Origin: Aureococcus anophagefferens
Taxonomy: Eukaryota > Sar > Pelagophyceae > Pelagomonadales > Pelagomonadaceae
Assembly: GCF_000186865.1 (NCBI RefSeq)
Contig: NW_008705561.1
Span: 435,711-499,710 of the forward strand
Length of the DNA stretch: 64,000 nt
Reading direction: 5' to 3'
Part shown: in pieces, positions 11,431 to 19,917 of the stretch
Position numbering within the stretch: the first letter of the stretch is position 1
Layout: each line of letters begins with the position of its first letter
Notes under the pieces: generated by a model
What the model was told of the DNA's origin: nothing
Databases searched by the model: none
The model's input: the letters and a program-made list of their open reading frames with translations, nothing else
Translations under genes and position numbers: made by a program

Positions 11431-12227
11431 CGATACGGGTTCATGGAGATGGGCAGGATGCGCGCCTCGCTCCGGTCCCTGGATTTGAGGCTCGCCTTGA
11501 ACTCGTCGAGGGGGATCGCGCCCTCCCGGAGCTTCGCGACGCGGCGCGGGTCCCCGTCGCGGAGCGCCTTCTCGGCGTCGATCATGTCCGCCAGGGCCGC
11601 CTTCGACTGGCTCCGCGCCTACCAAGCATGTCGGTAACGATTTTTCATCGTTTTCCCAGCCGAAATCTCTCGAAAATCGTCACCGCCAGAGGACGCTGCC
11701 CCGCGCCGCGAGCCCGGGCGCCGAGGGCGACGCGTCGCCCCGCGGCTGGCCCTTGATCGTCAAGTCCGCGCCGCCCGCGAGGAGCAGGAGGGCCGCTTGG
11801 TACTCGCCGTTGAACGCCGCGCACCAGAGCGGCGTGCAGTTCGCGAGGTCGACGGCGTCGACGGTCGCGCGCCTGCCGAGCAGCGCCGCGATGACGCGCG
11901 TCCGGCCCTCGGCCGCGGCCCAGTGCAGCGCGCACCAGCCCTCCGCGTCCTTGGAGTCGACGTCGGCGCCGGCCTCGAGCAGCTTCTCGGCGCGCTTCAA
12001 GTTATGCTTCACCTGCGGGCGGGTGCACCAATGCCCGCAACACTACGATGCCATGGCTCACCTTCTCGCCTTTGTAGCAGCCGTCCGCTCCCTCGACGTA
12101 CGCGCCTGCGCGCGACGAGGTTACGTTTCAGGCGACATGCACGCGACGCTGGCGTCGCGCCGCAGGCGATCCGGAAGAGCTCGTCTTTCTGAGCCTGGGG
12201 GAGCTGCGACAGCTCGTCCGCGTCCAT
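11427..12227 (-). CDS. Ankyrin-repeat protein, three exons
   Basis: Starts [19 protein letters not shown] at 12227. Exon 2 (12012-11707) encodes about three ankyrin repeats: [33 protein letters not shown] and [27 protein letters not shown]. Exon 3 (11618-11427) encodes a helical C-terminus ending SMNPYR. The second intron (11619-11706) is a family B introner. The first intron ends at CGCAG (12013); its donor is uncertain. The best in-phase choice is a GC at 12158, giving 146 bp and a 188-residue protein. The stop (TAA) overlaps the flavocytochrome stop on the other strand by two bases. No enzymatic domain is seen; probably a binding protein. Confidence 0.7.
11619..11706 (-). mobile_element. 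Introner element, family B, 88 bp
   Basis: Intron 2 of the ankyrin gene, phase 0. Flanking octamers are GCGCGGGG (donor side) and GCGCGGAG (after the acceptor), 7 of 8 identical. The body reads TTTTCGAGAGATTTCGGCTG on the gene strand and ends TTACCGACATGCTTGGTAG, nearly the same as the copy at 10279-10366 and of identical length. Confidence 0.88.
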
Positions 12228-12391
12228 CGGCTCTCACTACCACATCGTGGCTGCCCGTTGTTGCCTTCATATTGCGTTCAGTGTAAGGCCAACACCTTAG
12301 CGCGCTGACTGAGCTGTCGAGTCTGGGCCTCGTTGTCGGCGTCGTCGTCCTCGATCTTGGCGCCGCGCTGCCGCCGGCGCGCGGAGTAGGT

Positions 12392-13361
12392 ATGGCAGCC
12401 ACCTCGACGAAGGAACTCACCGCCACGGGCGCGAGCGTCACGACGGTGAGCGCCGGCAGCGACGCGACGGCGCCGCCGCCGCTCGAGCCGTGGAGCGCCG
12501 GCGCGCCGACGGCGGCGGTCGTGCCCGCGGGGCAGTGCGCCATCGGCGAGGACTGGACGCCCTGCCCGCTCCTGGAGCGCCTCTGGGTTTCCAAGGACAC
12601 GATCGTGGTGACGTTCGGCCTCGCGGACGCGAAGCCGCTGAACCTGTCGACCTGCGCCTGCGTACTCGCCAGGGGCGGGGCCGACGCCGCGGGCGAGCCC
12701 TTCGTGCGGCCCTACACGCCCGTGTCGACGAACGCGCTCGCCGGCAAGTTCCAGCTGATGATGAAGGTGCGTTCTTCCCTCTCGAATTGGAGTCGGCAAC
12801 AGCAACGCGACTACTTGAGTAGGTCTACGACGCGGGCAACCTGAGCCGGTTCATGGCGACGCTGGCCGTCGGCGCCGCGGCGGACTTCAAGCACATCCCC
12901 TTCAACGTGAAGAAGCAATATCCCTTCCCCGCTTCGGCGCGAAGAAGGTCGGCATGCTCGTGGGCGGCACGGGCATCGCGCCCATGCTCCAGGCGCTCCA
13001 CGCCATCCTCGGGACCGCCGACGACGCGACGGAGGTGACGATCCTCTACGGGTCGCGGTCGTCGGACAACATCCTCGCCAAGGCGACGCTCGACGACTGG
13101 TCAGCGAGCCACGCGCAGCTCACGGTCGTCCACGTGCTCTCGCACGAGCCCGAGGGGTCCGCGTCGCCCCACGCGCGCGGCTTCATCGACGAGAAGCTCG
13201 TCGAGGACCACCTCCCGAAGCCCGGCGACGACGCGCTCCTCTTCGTCTGCGGCCCGCCGCCGCTCTACGACGCGCTCTGCGGCCCGCGCGGCGAGGCCGA
13301 CGCCGTGACGGGCCTCCTCGGGGACCTCGGCTGGGGGCCGGCGCAAGTCGTTAAGTTTTAG
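12392..13361 (+). CDS. NADH-cytochrome b5 reductase, with an 8-nt frame-breaking insertion
   Basis: Exon 1 (12392-12766) and exon 2 (from 12823) are separated by a 56-bp GT-AG intron. The FAD-binding RPYTPVS motif, the KHIPFNVKKQYPF segment, GGTGIAPMLQALHAIL and the CGPPPLYDALCGP NAD-binding region are all typical of the family, which passes electrons from NADH to cytochrome b5. After KQYPF the frame breaks: eight bases (12928-12935, CCCGCTTC) interrupt an otherwise perfect continuation into GAKKVGMLVGG. No splice sites bracket them. The long Pro/Ala-rich N-terminus may be targeting sequence. Without the eight bases the protein would be about 302 residues. Either the allele is broken or the assembly has an error here. 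It lies divergently 164 bp from the ankyrin gene. Confidence 0.82.
12767..12822 (+). other. 56-bp GT-AG spliceosomal intron
   Basis: Starts GTGCGT after ATGATGAAG and ends GAGTAG before GTCTACGAC. Phase 0 is maintained. No 8-bp flanking duplication and no similarity to introner families A or B, so this looks like an ordinary older intron. Confidence 0.85.
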
Positions 13362-13447
13362 TAAGAGCCCGAGCACGTTGAAGCACTTGTTGAAGCGCCT
13401 GCGCCCGTCCGCCGCGCGCGCGCGCGTAGATTGATACCCCCGAAAAG

Positions 13448-16088
13448 TTACAGCGCCGCCTCGACGTCGTCCTCGGGCGCGCGCATCATCTCCCGCTCGA
13501 CCTTGACGCGGATCGCGGACGTGGGCAGCTGCGCCGTGAGCCGCAGGTAGGACAGGTCGTCGTTGTGGTCCTTGCGCGCGATGTCCTGGGAGACCGCGTC
13601 GACGGGCGCGACGTCCGCGGACTCGTCGAAGAGGACCTCCGGCGTCACGTCGAAGATGACCTGGCGCACGTAGGCGTCCTGGCGGACGAGCTGGAGCACG
13701 ACGGCCTCGCTGAGCGGCGGGTACGCGAGGTCCAGGAGCGCTAAGGCGCTCCAGAGCACCAAGACGCCAAAGGCGAAGCACGCGAAGCGCGCCTGGGGGC
13801 TCAGGTGGTGCGTGACCTCGGCCGTGAAGACGACGATGCCGCAGTTGGAGAAGATGGACGCCTTGAGGATGAGGCCGAAGATCTTCTCCCAGACGCCGAT
13901 GGACCGGACCTCGAGGGGCAGGGGCCGCCGGTGGAACCAGAGGAGCTTGTAGCCGTCCTGCTTGAGCTGGACCGTGTTCAGGAAGAAGCAGAGGAGCGGT
14001 GCGAGCGGAAACGCGGCGCCGAAGCCCGCGACGTAGCCGAACTGGACCGCGAGCTCGAGGTAGTCGTCGATCGTGTCCTCGATGTTGTCGTACTCGGCCG
14101 TCTCGACGAACTGGCGCCGAGCGACGACGCGGAGCGGGTCCTCGTCGTCGTCGCCGCCGTAGACGCCCCTGGTCTTCGCGACGACGCGCCGGTGCTGGAC
14201 CCAGGGCGCGAGGAACTGGCCCAGGAACGACGCGGCCGCGCCCGAGAGGAAGAGCGGCCAGATGACGAGGTACGTCTCGTGGAGGCAGCCCCCCTTGTGC
14301 CGGAGCGCGCCGCAGCCGTGGGCGTTGAAGGCGTCGAGGAAGGCCACGAAGACGATGGACGCGAACGTGTTGCAGAGCTTGAAGAGGACGAGCTTCGACG
14401 TCAGGTGGTCCGCGTACTGCGCGTCCGTCTTCCAGTTCTCCCGCCGCGTCATGGTCCGCGCGACGTCCTTGTAGAGGCCGTTCAACACCTGCACCTGCGC
14501 GATCGACGCGACCGTCGCGAGGTCCGTGCCGCTGACCAAGCCGCCCAGGTATCTCTCCCGCCCGTAGCTCTGCTTGAAGTTCGTGATCGCCGCGATGACG
14601 AGGACGGCGAGAAGCAGCAGCGCGGCGACGACGAGCCACGACAGGAACACGGCCTTGCGCCGCCGCGAGTCGGGCCAGTCGATGACGATCTTGCCGTAAA
14701 CCAAGTCCGTCTGGGGGATACCCACGAACGCGGGCCGCGTCTTCGGCCGCGCGACGGCCCAGGCGTAGGACCCCCACTCCTTCGCGTAGGACGCCTGCTG
14801 CCGCTTGAAGTCTGCGAAGAACGCGCCGCCCCAGAGCACGAGGACGGGCGCGAAGACGACGCTCGGCAGCTGGCGCCGCGGGCTCTGGTTCGGACCTCCG
14901 GACTCGGACTCCGGCGCCGTCGCGGCGGCGAGGAAGACCGCGACGCCCATGACGCCGACGTAGAGGCACCACTTCGCCAGCACGCTCAGGAATAAAAAGT
15001 AGAAGCCGAAGAGGTCCCCCAGATAGTCGCGGATCTTGTGGATGGGCACCTTCCAGGGCGGCACGTAGGCCCGGATCCACGTCTCCGTGAGCCACGCGCG
15101 GCGGCTGTCCGGGTCCGTCGCGGGCTCGTGGAGCAGCATGAGCGTCGCCCACTCGGGCCCGAGGTCCGCGTCGCCGTCGTCCATCGTCCGCGAGTTGCGC
15201 CGCCGCCGCATGGGCACGACCGCGCCGAGCTTCTTGCCGACGGTGCCCTTGGCCGCGAGCGCGGCGGCCGCCTCGTGGTCGACGAAGGGCTTCACCTTGT
15301 CCATGAGGCGCCTGCGAGGGTCGGACGAAAGTCCGGGCCGCGCGCGCCGCGGAAAAGGGGACGCCGCGGCGCGCGGGTTGAGGCCCGCGCCGCGCGCGGG
15401 GTGCGGCGCGCCGCCCGGGCCCGCGAGGTCCCGCGACGCCGTGAGCATGCGCATCATGACCTTGTGGCGGTTGTGCGTGACGAAGTTCATGTAGAGCGGG
15501 AGCTTGTCGGCGCGGAGCTCCGCGTAGATGTGGACGAAGGGCGGGTAGAGGCCCTCCTCGATGGTGAGCTCCGCGAGCGACCCGCCGGCCTCCACGGGCC
15601 GCTTCTCGAAGGCGATGGGCGGGTCCAGGGCCGCGCACGCCTCCCGGAGCCGGCCCGGGTGGAGCCGCGCCTAGCGAGCGCGACGGTGACGATGTTTCAT
15701 TGGTTTCCCACCCAAAATCTCTCGAACATCGTCGCGGCCACAGGACGCCGAGCCGCGCCGGTGCGCCGCAGGCCGCCGCGAACTCGAAGAGCCGCGGCGC
15801 GGGCACGCCGAGCTTCAAAAAGAGCACGGCCTCGTTGCCCTTGAGCGCGTGCGACTCGAAGAGGTCCGTGACGAAGCCCGCGCGCTCCAGGTCCCGGCGC
15901 ACGCGCCGCATGTAGCCCGCGGACGCCGCCGGCGTCACGATGGCCATGTCGTAGGCCACGCCTTCCGGCGGCGCGTCCATGGTCCGCTCCTCGTGCTTCA
16001 TCTCCGCCGGAAACGACCCGGCGGCGGCGAGCGCGTCCTCGAGGTCCGCCAGGCCGTCGCCCGCCGGGCCGGGCTCCGGCTGCGCCAT
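13448..16088 (-). CDS. Anoctamin (TMEM16) family membrane protein
   Basis: Two exons (16088-15759 and 15670-13448) give 850 residues. The first about 220 residues are the cytosolic domain, including LPLYMNFVTHNRHKVMM. The membrane region starts at VPIHKIRDYLGDLFGFYFLF and contains about ten hydrophobic segments. VLNGLYKDVARTMTRRENWK, LVLFKLCNTFASIVFVAFL and YDNIEDTIDDYLELAVQFGY are characteristic anoctamin segments, the last bearing acidic residues of the calcium-binding region. Family members are calcium-activated chloride channels or lipid scramblases; which applies here cannot be told. The intron at 15671-15758 is a family B introner. A Pro/Arg-rich stretch after GGAPHPARGAG is in frame but may hide another intron. 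Convergent with the reductase gene. Confidence 0.88.
15671..15758 (-). mobile_element. Introner element, family B, 88 bp
   Basis: Intron of the anoctamin gene, phase 0. The octamer GCGCGGCT is present at the donor side and again directly after the TAG acceptor. The gene-strand body has TTCGAGAGATTTTGGGTGGG and arms CGACGATGTT / AACATCGTC. Removal joins GAP to ARLHPGRLREA in frame. Confidence 0.88.
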
Positions 16089-16266
16089 GGCGGGCAAGTG
16101 GTGCGGATGGATCATCGTCGAGTCATGCGGCGCTGCCCATATGCTGTTTTGCCGCTCAACATGAAGTTCAAGGACCTGAAAAGCTTCACTCATTTTTGCG
16201 GCAGCGAGAGCGCCTTTGCGCCCGCCCTCGCAGCGCGTCGCCTGCTCGCCGCTGGTCGACAATAGC

Positions 16267-17004
16267 ATGGCGAACGGGTCGTCGCCGCGCCCTTTGCACA
16301 AGCCGCCGGTCCTCGACTGCTCCGCGACTGACGTCGCCGCCGGCGACGACGTGCGCGCGGCGCTCGCGTCGACGCTGTCGCCCGTCGTGGCCCTCGAGGG
16401 CCACGGCCTCGCGGCGCGCTGCGCCGCCGTCGCGGCGGCGGCGAGCGCGGCGCACGGCGCGGGCCGCGGCGCACGGCAGGAGGCCTTCGCCCTCGACGGC
16501 GTCGCCGACGCGGCGGCGTTGAAGGCGGACCTCGTCGCGCTCGCGCGAAGAGCGCTCGCGGCCGTCGCTCCCGGCTTCCCGCCGGACGCGGCGCTCGACG
16601 CGCGCTTCTCGCTGCGGCGCTACCCGGCGACGGACGACGGCCGCGACGCGCCGCGCCTCGGCGCGCACGTCGACAACACGCTCTGCACGCTGCTCTGGTC
16701 GACGGGTCCGGGCCTCGAGGTCCTCGCGCCGCGCCGCGACGACGCGGCCTGGACCGCGGCGGACGTGCGCTCCGTGGGGCTGCCGACCATGGGTTCGGAA
16801 CCAAAGGTCGTCGGCGACGGCGACTGGGCCGCCGTGGACGCGCGCGCGGGGGCCGTTTTGTTCACGCCGGGCGAGGAGTGGACGCGGTGCGCGCACACGC
16901 GCGCCGCGGCGCCGCTCCGGTCGCCGACGCTCCACCGCGTCGTCCTCCCCGGCGACCAGACCCGCCTCTCGCTCCCGCTCCTCGTGAGCCTCGCGAATCC
17001 GTAA
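16267..17004 (+). CDS. 2-oxoglutarate/Fe(II)-dependent oxygenase-like protein (isopenicillin N synthase-like fold)
   Basis: A 245-residue protein. LGAHVDNTLCTLLWSTGPGLEVL (131-153) has the HxD iron motif (His 134, Asp 136) in the context typical of IPNS-like oxygenases. HRVV at 223-226 supplies the distal iron histidine and RLSLPLLV (233 onward) the R-x-S element that binds 2-oxoglutarate. PGEEW precedes it as in the family. All three iron ligands are therefore present. Substrate cannot be guessed. The gene is divergent from the anoctamin (178 bp between starts) and convergent with another 2OG oxygenase whose stop is 6 bp away. Confidence 0.72.
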   Translation: MANGSSPRPLHKPPVLDCSATDVAAGDDVRAALASTLSPVVALEGHGLAARCAAVAAAASAAHGAGRGARQEAFALDGVADAAALKADLVALARRALAAVAPGFPPDAALDARFSLRRYPATDDGRDAPRLGAHVDNTLCTLLWSTGPGLEVLAPRRDDAAWTAADVRSVGLPTMGSEPKVVGDGDWAAVDARAGAVLFTPGEEWTRCAHTRAAAPLRSPTLHRVVLPGDQTRLSLPLLVSLANP

Positions 17005-17010
17005 GTGGTT

Positions 17011-18369
17011 TTATTGGAAGCACGCGTCGTAGGGCGGGAGCGGCACGGCGGCGCGGCCGTCGTCGCCGCCGTCGGGCACGGCGGTCCAGAGGCGGCCCAC
17101 GGCGACGGGCGCCGCGGGCTTGCGCTTCCGCGGCGCCTCGGCGCCGGGCGCCGCCGCGAAGAACGGCCGCGCCCACCGCGGCGCGCGCGCGCGCCGCGGG
17201 AAGCGCATCGCGGCCCGCGCGCCGCCGCCGGCCGCGGGCGCCGCGTGGGGCTCCCGCCAGTAGGAGATCATGAGCGTCACGCGCCGCGCGCATGGGTCCG
17301 GCGCGGCGCCGCGGCCGGGCACGACGCAGTGGAGCAGGCGCCCGTCGAAGGCCGCGCAGCGGTTCGCCTTCGGCGGAACGAGCGCGGCGCAGTCGCGCAC
17401 GGGCATGCGCGCGTCGGCGATGGTCTGCGTCGTCACGAGCGTCGGCCCGCCGAGCGTCTCCGTCAGGTAGACGACGACGGACGCGATGGGGTGCCGCGGG
17501 CCCTCGCCGTCGTGGCGGCCCTCGTCGGCGCTGTCGAAGTGGAGCTGGTGGCCGCAGCCGTGGGGGCGGCAGTGGGCCCACCACTCGACGGCGCGGGCGG
17601 CCTCGAGCTGGGGCATGGCCCGGGCGAAGAGGCCGCGGAGCGCGCGCGCGGCGACGCGCGTCGCCGGCTCGTCGTCGCCGTCCGAGTCCGAGTCGTCGTC
17701 GGCGATCGAGTGCACGTAACTGAAGAAGCCCGCGCCGCCGCCGTCGACGTCGTAGCCGTGGGCCGGCCAGAAGCCGCCGTCCGCGGCGAAGCAGCGCGCG
17801 AGCGCGTCGAAGAGCCAGCCGGGCAGGGCGTCGTCGAAGGCCGCGCACTGGCGGGGCGCGAGCGCGGGCGGCGCCGCCGCGGGCGCGGCGCCGTAGCGCA
17901 GGACCTCGTCGCTCAGGCGGAACCGGGCCTCGGGGAACTTCGCGCGGAGCACGGCCTCCGCGTCCGCGGACCGGCCGAGCTGGAAGAGCACGACCGCGTA
18001 GTCGCGCGCGGCCTCGCGCGCGGCGGCGGCGAGCGGCGGCGAGTCGCGGCGCGCGCGCGCGCGCTCCGCGAGCAGCAGCGTCTTCCGGAGCCGCTCGGCG
18101 ACCGCGGGCGTGCCGCCGGCCTGCTTCGCGAGCTTGAGCTGTTCGTTGATGAGCTGTAATGGCTTTTGCTTCTGCGTCGCGGGCGGCGCCGCTTGGCTTT
18201 GCTGCGGCGCGGCTTGGCTGCTTTGCTGTGGCGGCGCCCGGCTCTTCTTGACGCGCTTCGGAGGTGGCGCTTTTGGCGCCTGGCTTTGCTTCGACGGCTT
18301 CGGCGCCTTGCCGCGCCTGAGAGCGCGTCGCCGCGCCCGTAGGCGGAGAGCGGCGGCGGCCCCGGCCAT
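17011..18369 (-). CDS. 2OG-Fe(II) oxygenase, prolyl-hydroxylase-like, with basic N-terminal region
   Basis: A 452-residue protein. Residues 1-70 are Lys/Arg/Gln/Pro-rich (KRVKKSRAPPQQ), probably disordered and perhaps nuclear-targeting. Residues 72-150 are helical. The C-terminal half has GHQLHFDSADE (HFD 277-279), VVVYLTETLGGPTLV, FDGRLLHCVV (His 347) and RRVTLMISYWRE, matching the double-stranded beta-helix of prolyl 4-hydroxylase-type oxygenases with iron ligands and the 2OG-binding Arg. An acidic DDDSDSDGDDE insert sits near 224-234. The neighbour on the other strand is also a 2OG oxygenase but of a different subfamily, so the pair is not a simple duplication. Substrate unknown. Confidence 0.75.
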   Translation of the reverse strand: MAGAAAALRLRARRRALRRGKAPKPSKQSQAPKAPPPKRVKKSRAPPQQSSQAAPQQSQAAPPATQKQKPLQLINEQLKLAKQAGGTPAVAERLRKTLLLAERARARRDSPPLAAAAREAARDYAVVLFQLGRSADAEAVLRAKFPEARFRLSDEVLRYGAAPAAAPPALAPRQCAAFDDALPGWLFDALARCFAADGGFWPAHGYDVDGGGAGFFSYVHSIADDDSDSDGDDEPATRVAARALRGLFARAMPQLEAARAVEWWAHCRPHGCGHQLHFDSADEGRHDGEGPRHPIASVVVYLTETLGGPTLVTTQTIADARMPVRDCAALVPPKANRCAAFDGRLLHCVVPGRGAAPDPCARRVTLMISYWREPHAAPAAGGGARAAMRFPRRARAPRWARPFFAAAPGAEAPRKRKPAAPVAVGRLWTAVPDGGDDGRAAVPLPPYDACFQ

Positions 18370-18480
18370 CGTCTCCTGCTTCGCCAGTTCACGTTGACGA
18401 TGTTGGACTAGTTATTGAAGGGGGTGCGCACCCGAAGACCCCGCCCGATGTTGACGGCAATAACCAAAATCGCTCGCACG

Positions 18481-19569
18481 ATGACTGCTCTCACGCTGGC
18501 TGCCCGACTCGCGCTGCTCGCGTCCGCCGCAAGCGCAGCGCCCGAGCTTCCGGCGCTCTATGGCATGGCTGGTATCGCGCTGCCCAACGGCGCCATCTAC
18601 GCCGCGGAGCTCGCGCTGGGCCCCATCGACGCCTCCGGCGATGCGGTCGCGCTGAGCAGCGCGGCGGTCGTCGACGATGTGCACTTTCTCGACGGCATGT
18701 CCAGCGGCTGCGGCTTCGTCGTCGACGGGGGCATCGCGTACACCGTGGGCTACAGCTGCGACGCTTTGCCGTACAAGAACTGCCCGCCGAGCGCCAACAT
18801 GAGCCTCTTCGGCGTCGACGTCGCGACAGGTACCGTCAAAGTCAACGTGTCCACGCCGCTGCCCTGGTGGGAGAACCTCGACGACCACCACACGAACATC
18901 AAGCGGCGCGCCAACGGCGATTTGGTCATCACGGGAATCACGAACGTTGGCGCGGAGCCGAGGCCGCTCGTCGGCGGCGTCGTCGTCATGCGGCCGGACG
19001 GCACCGTGCTCGAGACCCACGTCATCTCCCAAAATTGGGGAGAGTACATCAAGGGGCCGGCGGGCCTCGACGACCGGGTCGTCTACCTGTCGACGGCGTC
19101 GCTCGGCGCCGAGGATGAAGTGCCGCTCATCAGGTACGATATGGCGACGCGGACGCAGACGGAGGTCGTCCTGCCGCACGGCTTGATCGCGCTGGACATG
19201 GACTTTGATTCCACGGCGGGCGGGCTCTGGGTCTTGGCGTCGAACGCGACGACAATCCTCGAATCCGGCTACCAGCTGGTCTTCGTGCCGCGCGAGGGCG
19301 GCGCCGCCACGGTCCGCGACCTCGGGCGCGGCTGCCTCTCGCTCGAGAACCCGTCGGACAACTGGTCCAGCACGGCGGTGGTCCACGACGGCGTGCTCGT
19401 CGCCGCGGCGCCCTGCCAGCCCGACGCGGCCTCCATCAACACGCACCTCCTCTTCGTCGACGTGAAGACCGCGACGATCGCCGCCTCGCCGATGATCTAC
19501 CCCGTGCCGCTCGTCGCCGGGGACAACCGCACGGCCCAGGTGTTCGGCATCGCGGCGCGGGGGGCCTAG
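18481..19569 (+). CDS. Secreted protein, beta-propeller-like, function unknown
   Basis: A 362-residue protein with a clear signal peptide (MTALTLAARLALLASAASAA). An in-frame ATG at 18448 would add 11 residues. The body alternates short beta-strand-like segments, for example GGIAYTVGYSCD, LFGVDVATGTVKVNVS, VVVMRPDGTVLETHVI, PLIRYDMATRTQTEVV and TAVVHDGVLVAAAPC. This resembles a six- or seven-bladed propeller, but no specific family motif is seen. There are several N-x-S/T sites and a few cysteines, consistent with secretion. Base composition is slightly less GC-rich than in its neighbours. Confidence 0.6.
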   Translation: MTALTLAARLALLASAASAAPELPALYGMAGIALPNGAIYAAELALGPIDASGDAVALSSAAVVDDVHFLDGMSSGCGFVVDGGIAYTVGYSCDALPYKNCPPSANMSLFGVDVATGTVKVNVSTPLPWWENLDDHHTNIKRRANGDLVITGITNVGAEPRPLVGGVVVMRPDGTVLETHVISQNWGEYIKGPAGLDDRVVYLSTASLGAEDEVPLIRYDMATRTQTEVVLPHGLIALDMDFDSTAGGLWVLASNATTILESGYQLVFVPREGGAATVRDLGRGCLSLENPSDNWSSTAVVHDGVLVAAAPCQPDAASINTHLLFVDVKTATIAASPMIYPVPLVAGDNRTAQVFGIAARGA

Positions 19570-19585
19570 GGGGTAAGCTGCGAGA

Positions 19586-19786
19586 GAGCGCTACAAGGAG
19601 GCCCGCTACGGCGCGCTCCTCGCCGCGAAGCTCGTCGCGCGCGACTGCCTGCACCTGCCCGAGCTCGCCGATGACGTCGCCGGCTTCGTCCTGCCGCGCA
19701 CGCGCGTCCGGACGTCCATGTCCGGCGCCGCGCGCCGCCGCTGCGAGTCCGTGGACGAGGCCAACGCGCCGCCGTGCGACGCGTGA
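19586..19786 (+). pseudogene. Orphan terminal-exon relic
   Basis: A frame reading RYKEARYGALLAAKLVARD, then LPELADDVAGFVLP, and ending at a TGA (19784-19786) looks like real coding sequence of the kind found at the C-terminus of short ankyrin proteins. It has no start, lies just after the stop of another gene in a different frame, and no upstream exon is visible. It could be a leftover of a duplicated gene or the last exon of an alternative transcript. The rest of 19570-19917 shows nothing recognisable. Confidence 0.35.
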
Positions 19787-19917
19787 GCCGCCCCGCGCGA
19801 CGAGCGAGCTCCGCGCGAAAAGCGCCGCCGCGCCGAGGCGGTCCGAGTAGATCTATCAAGAAGCGCGTGTGAAACGCCATCGTCGAGAGAACCTTACGCG
19901 CCGCCGTTTCTGCGACC

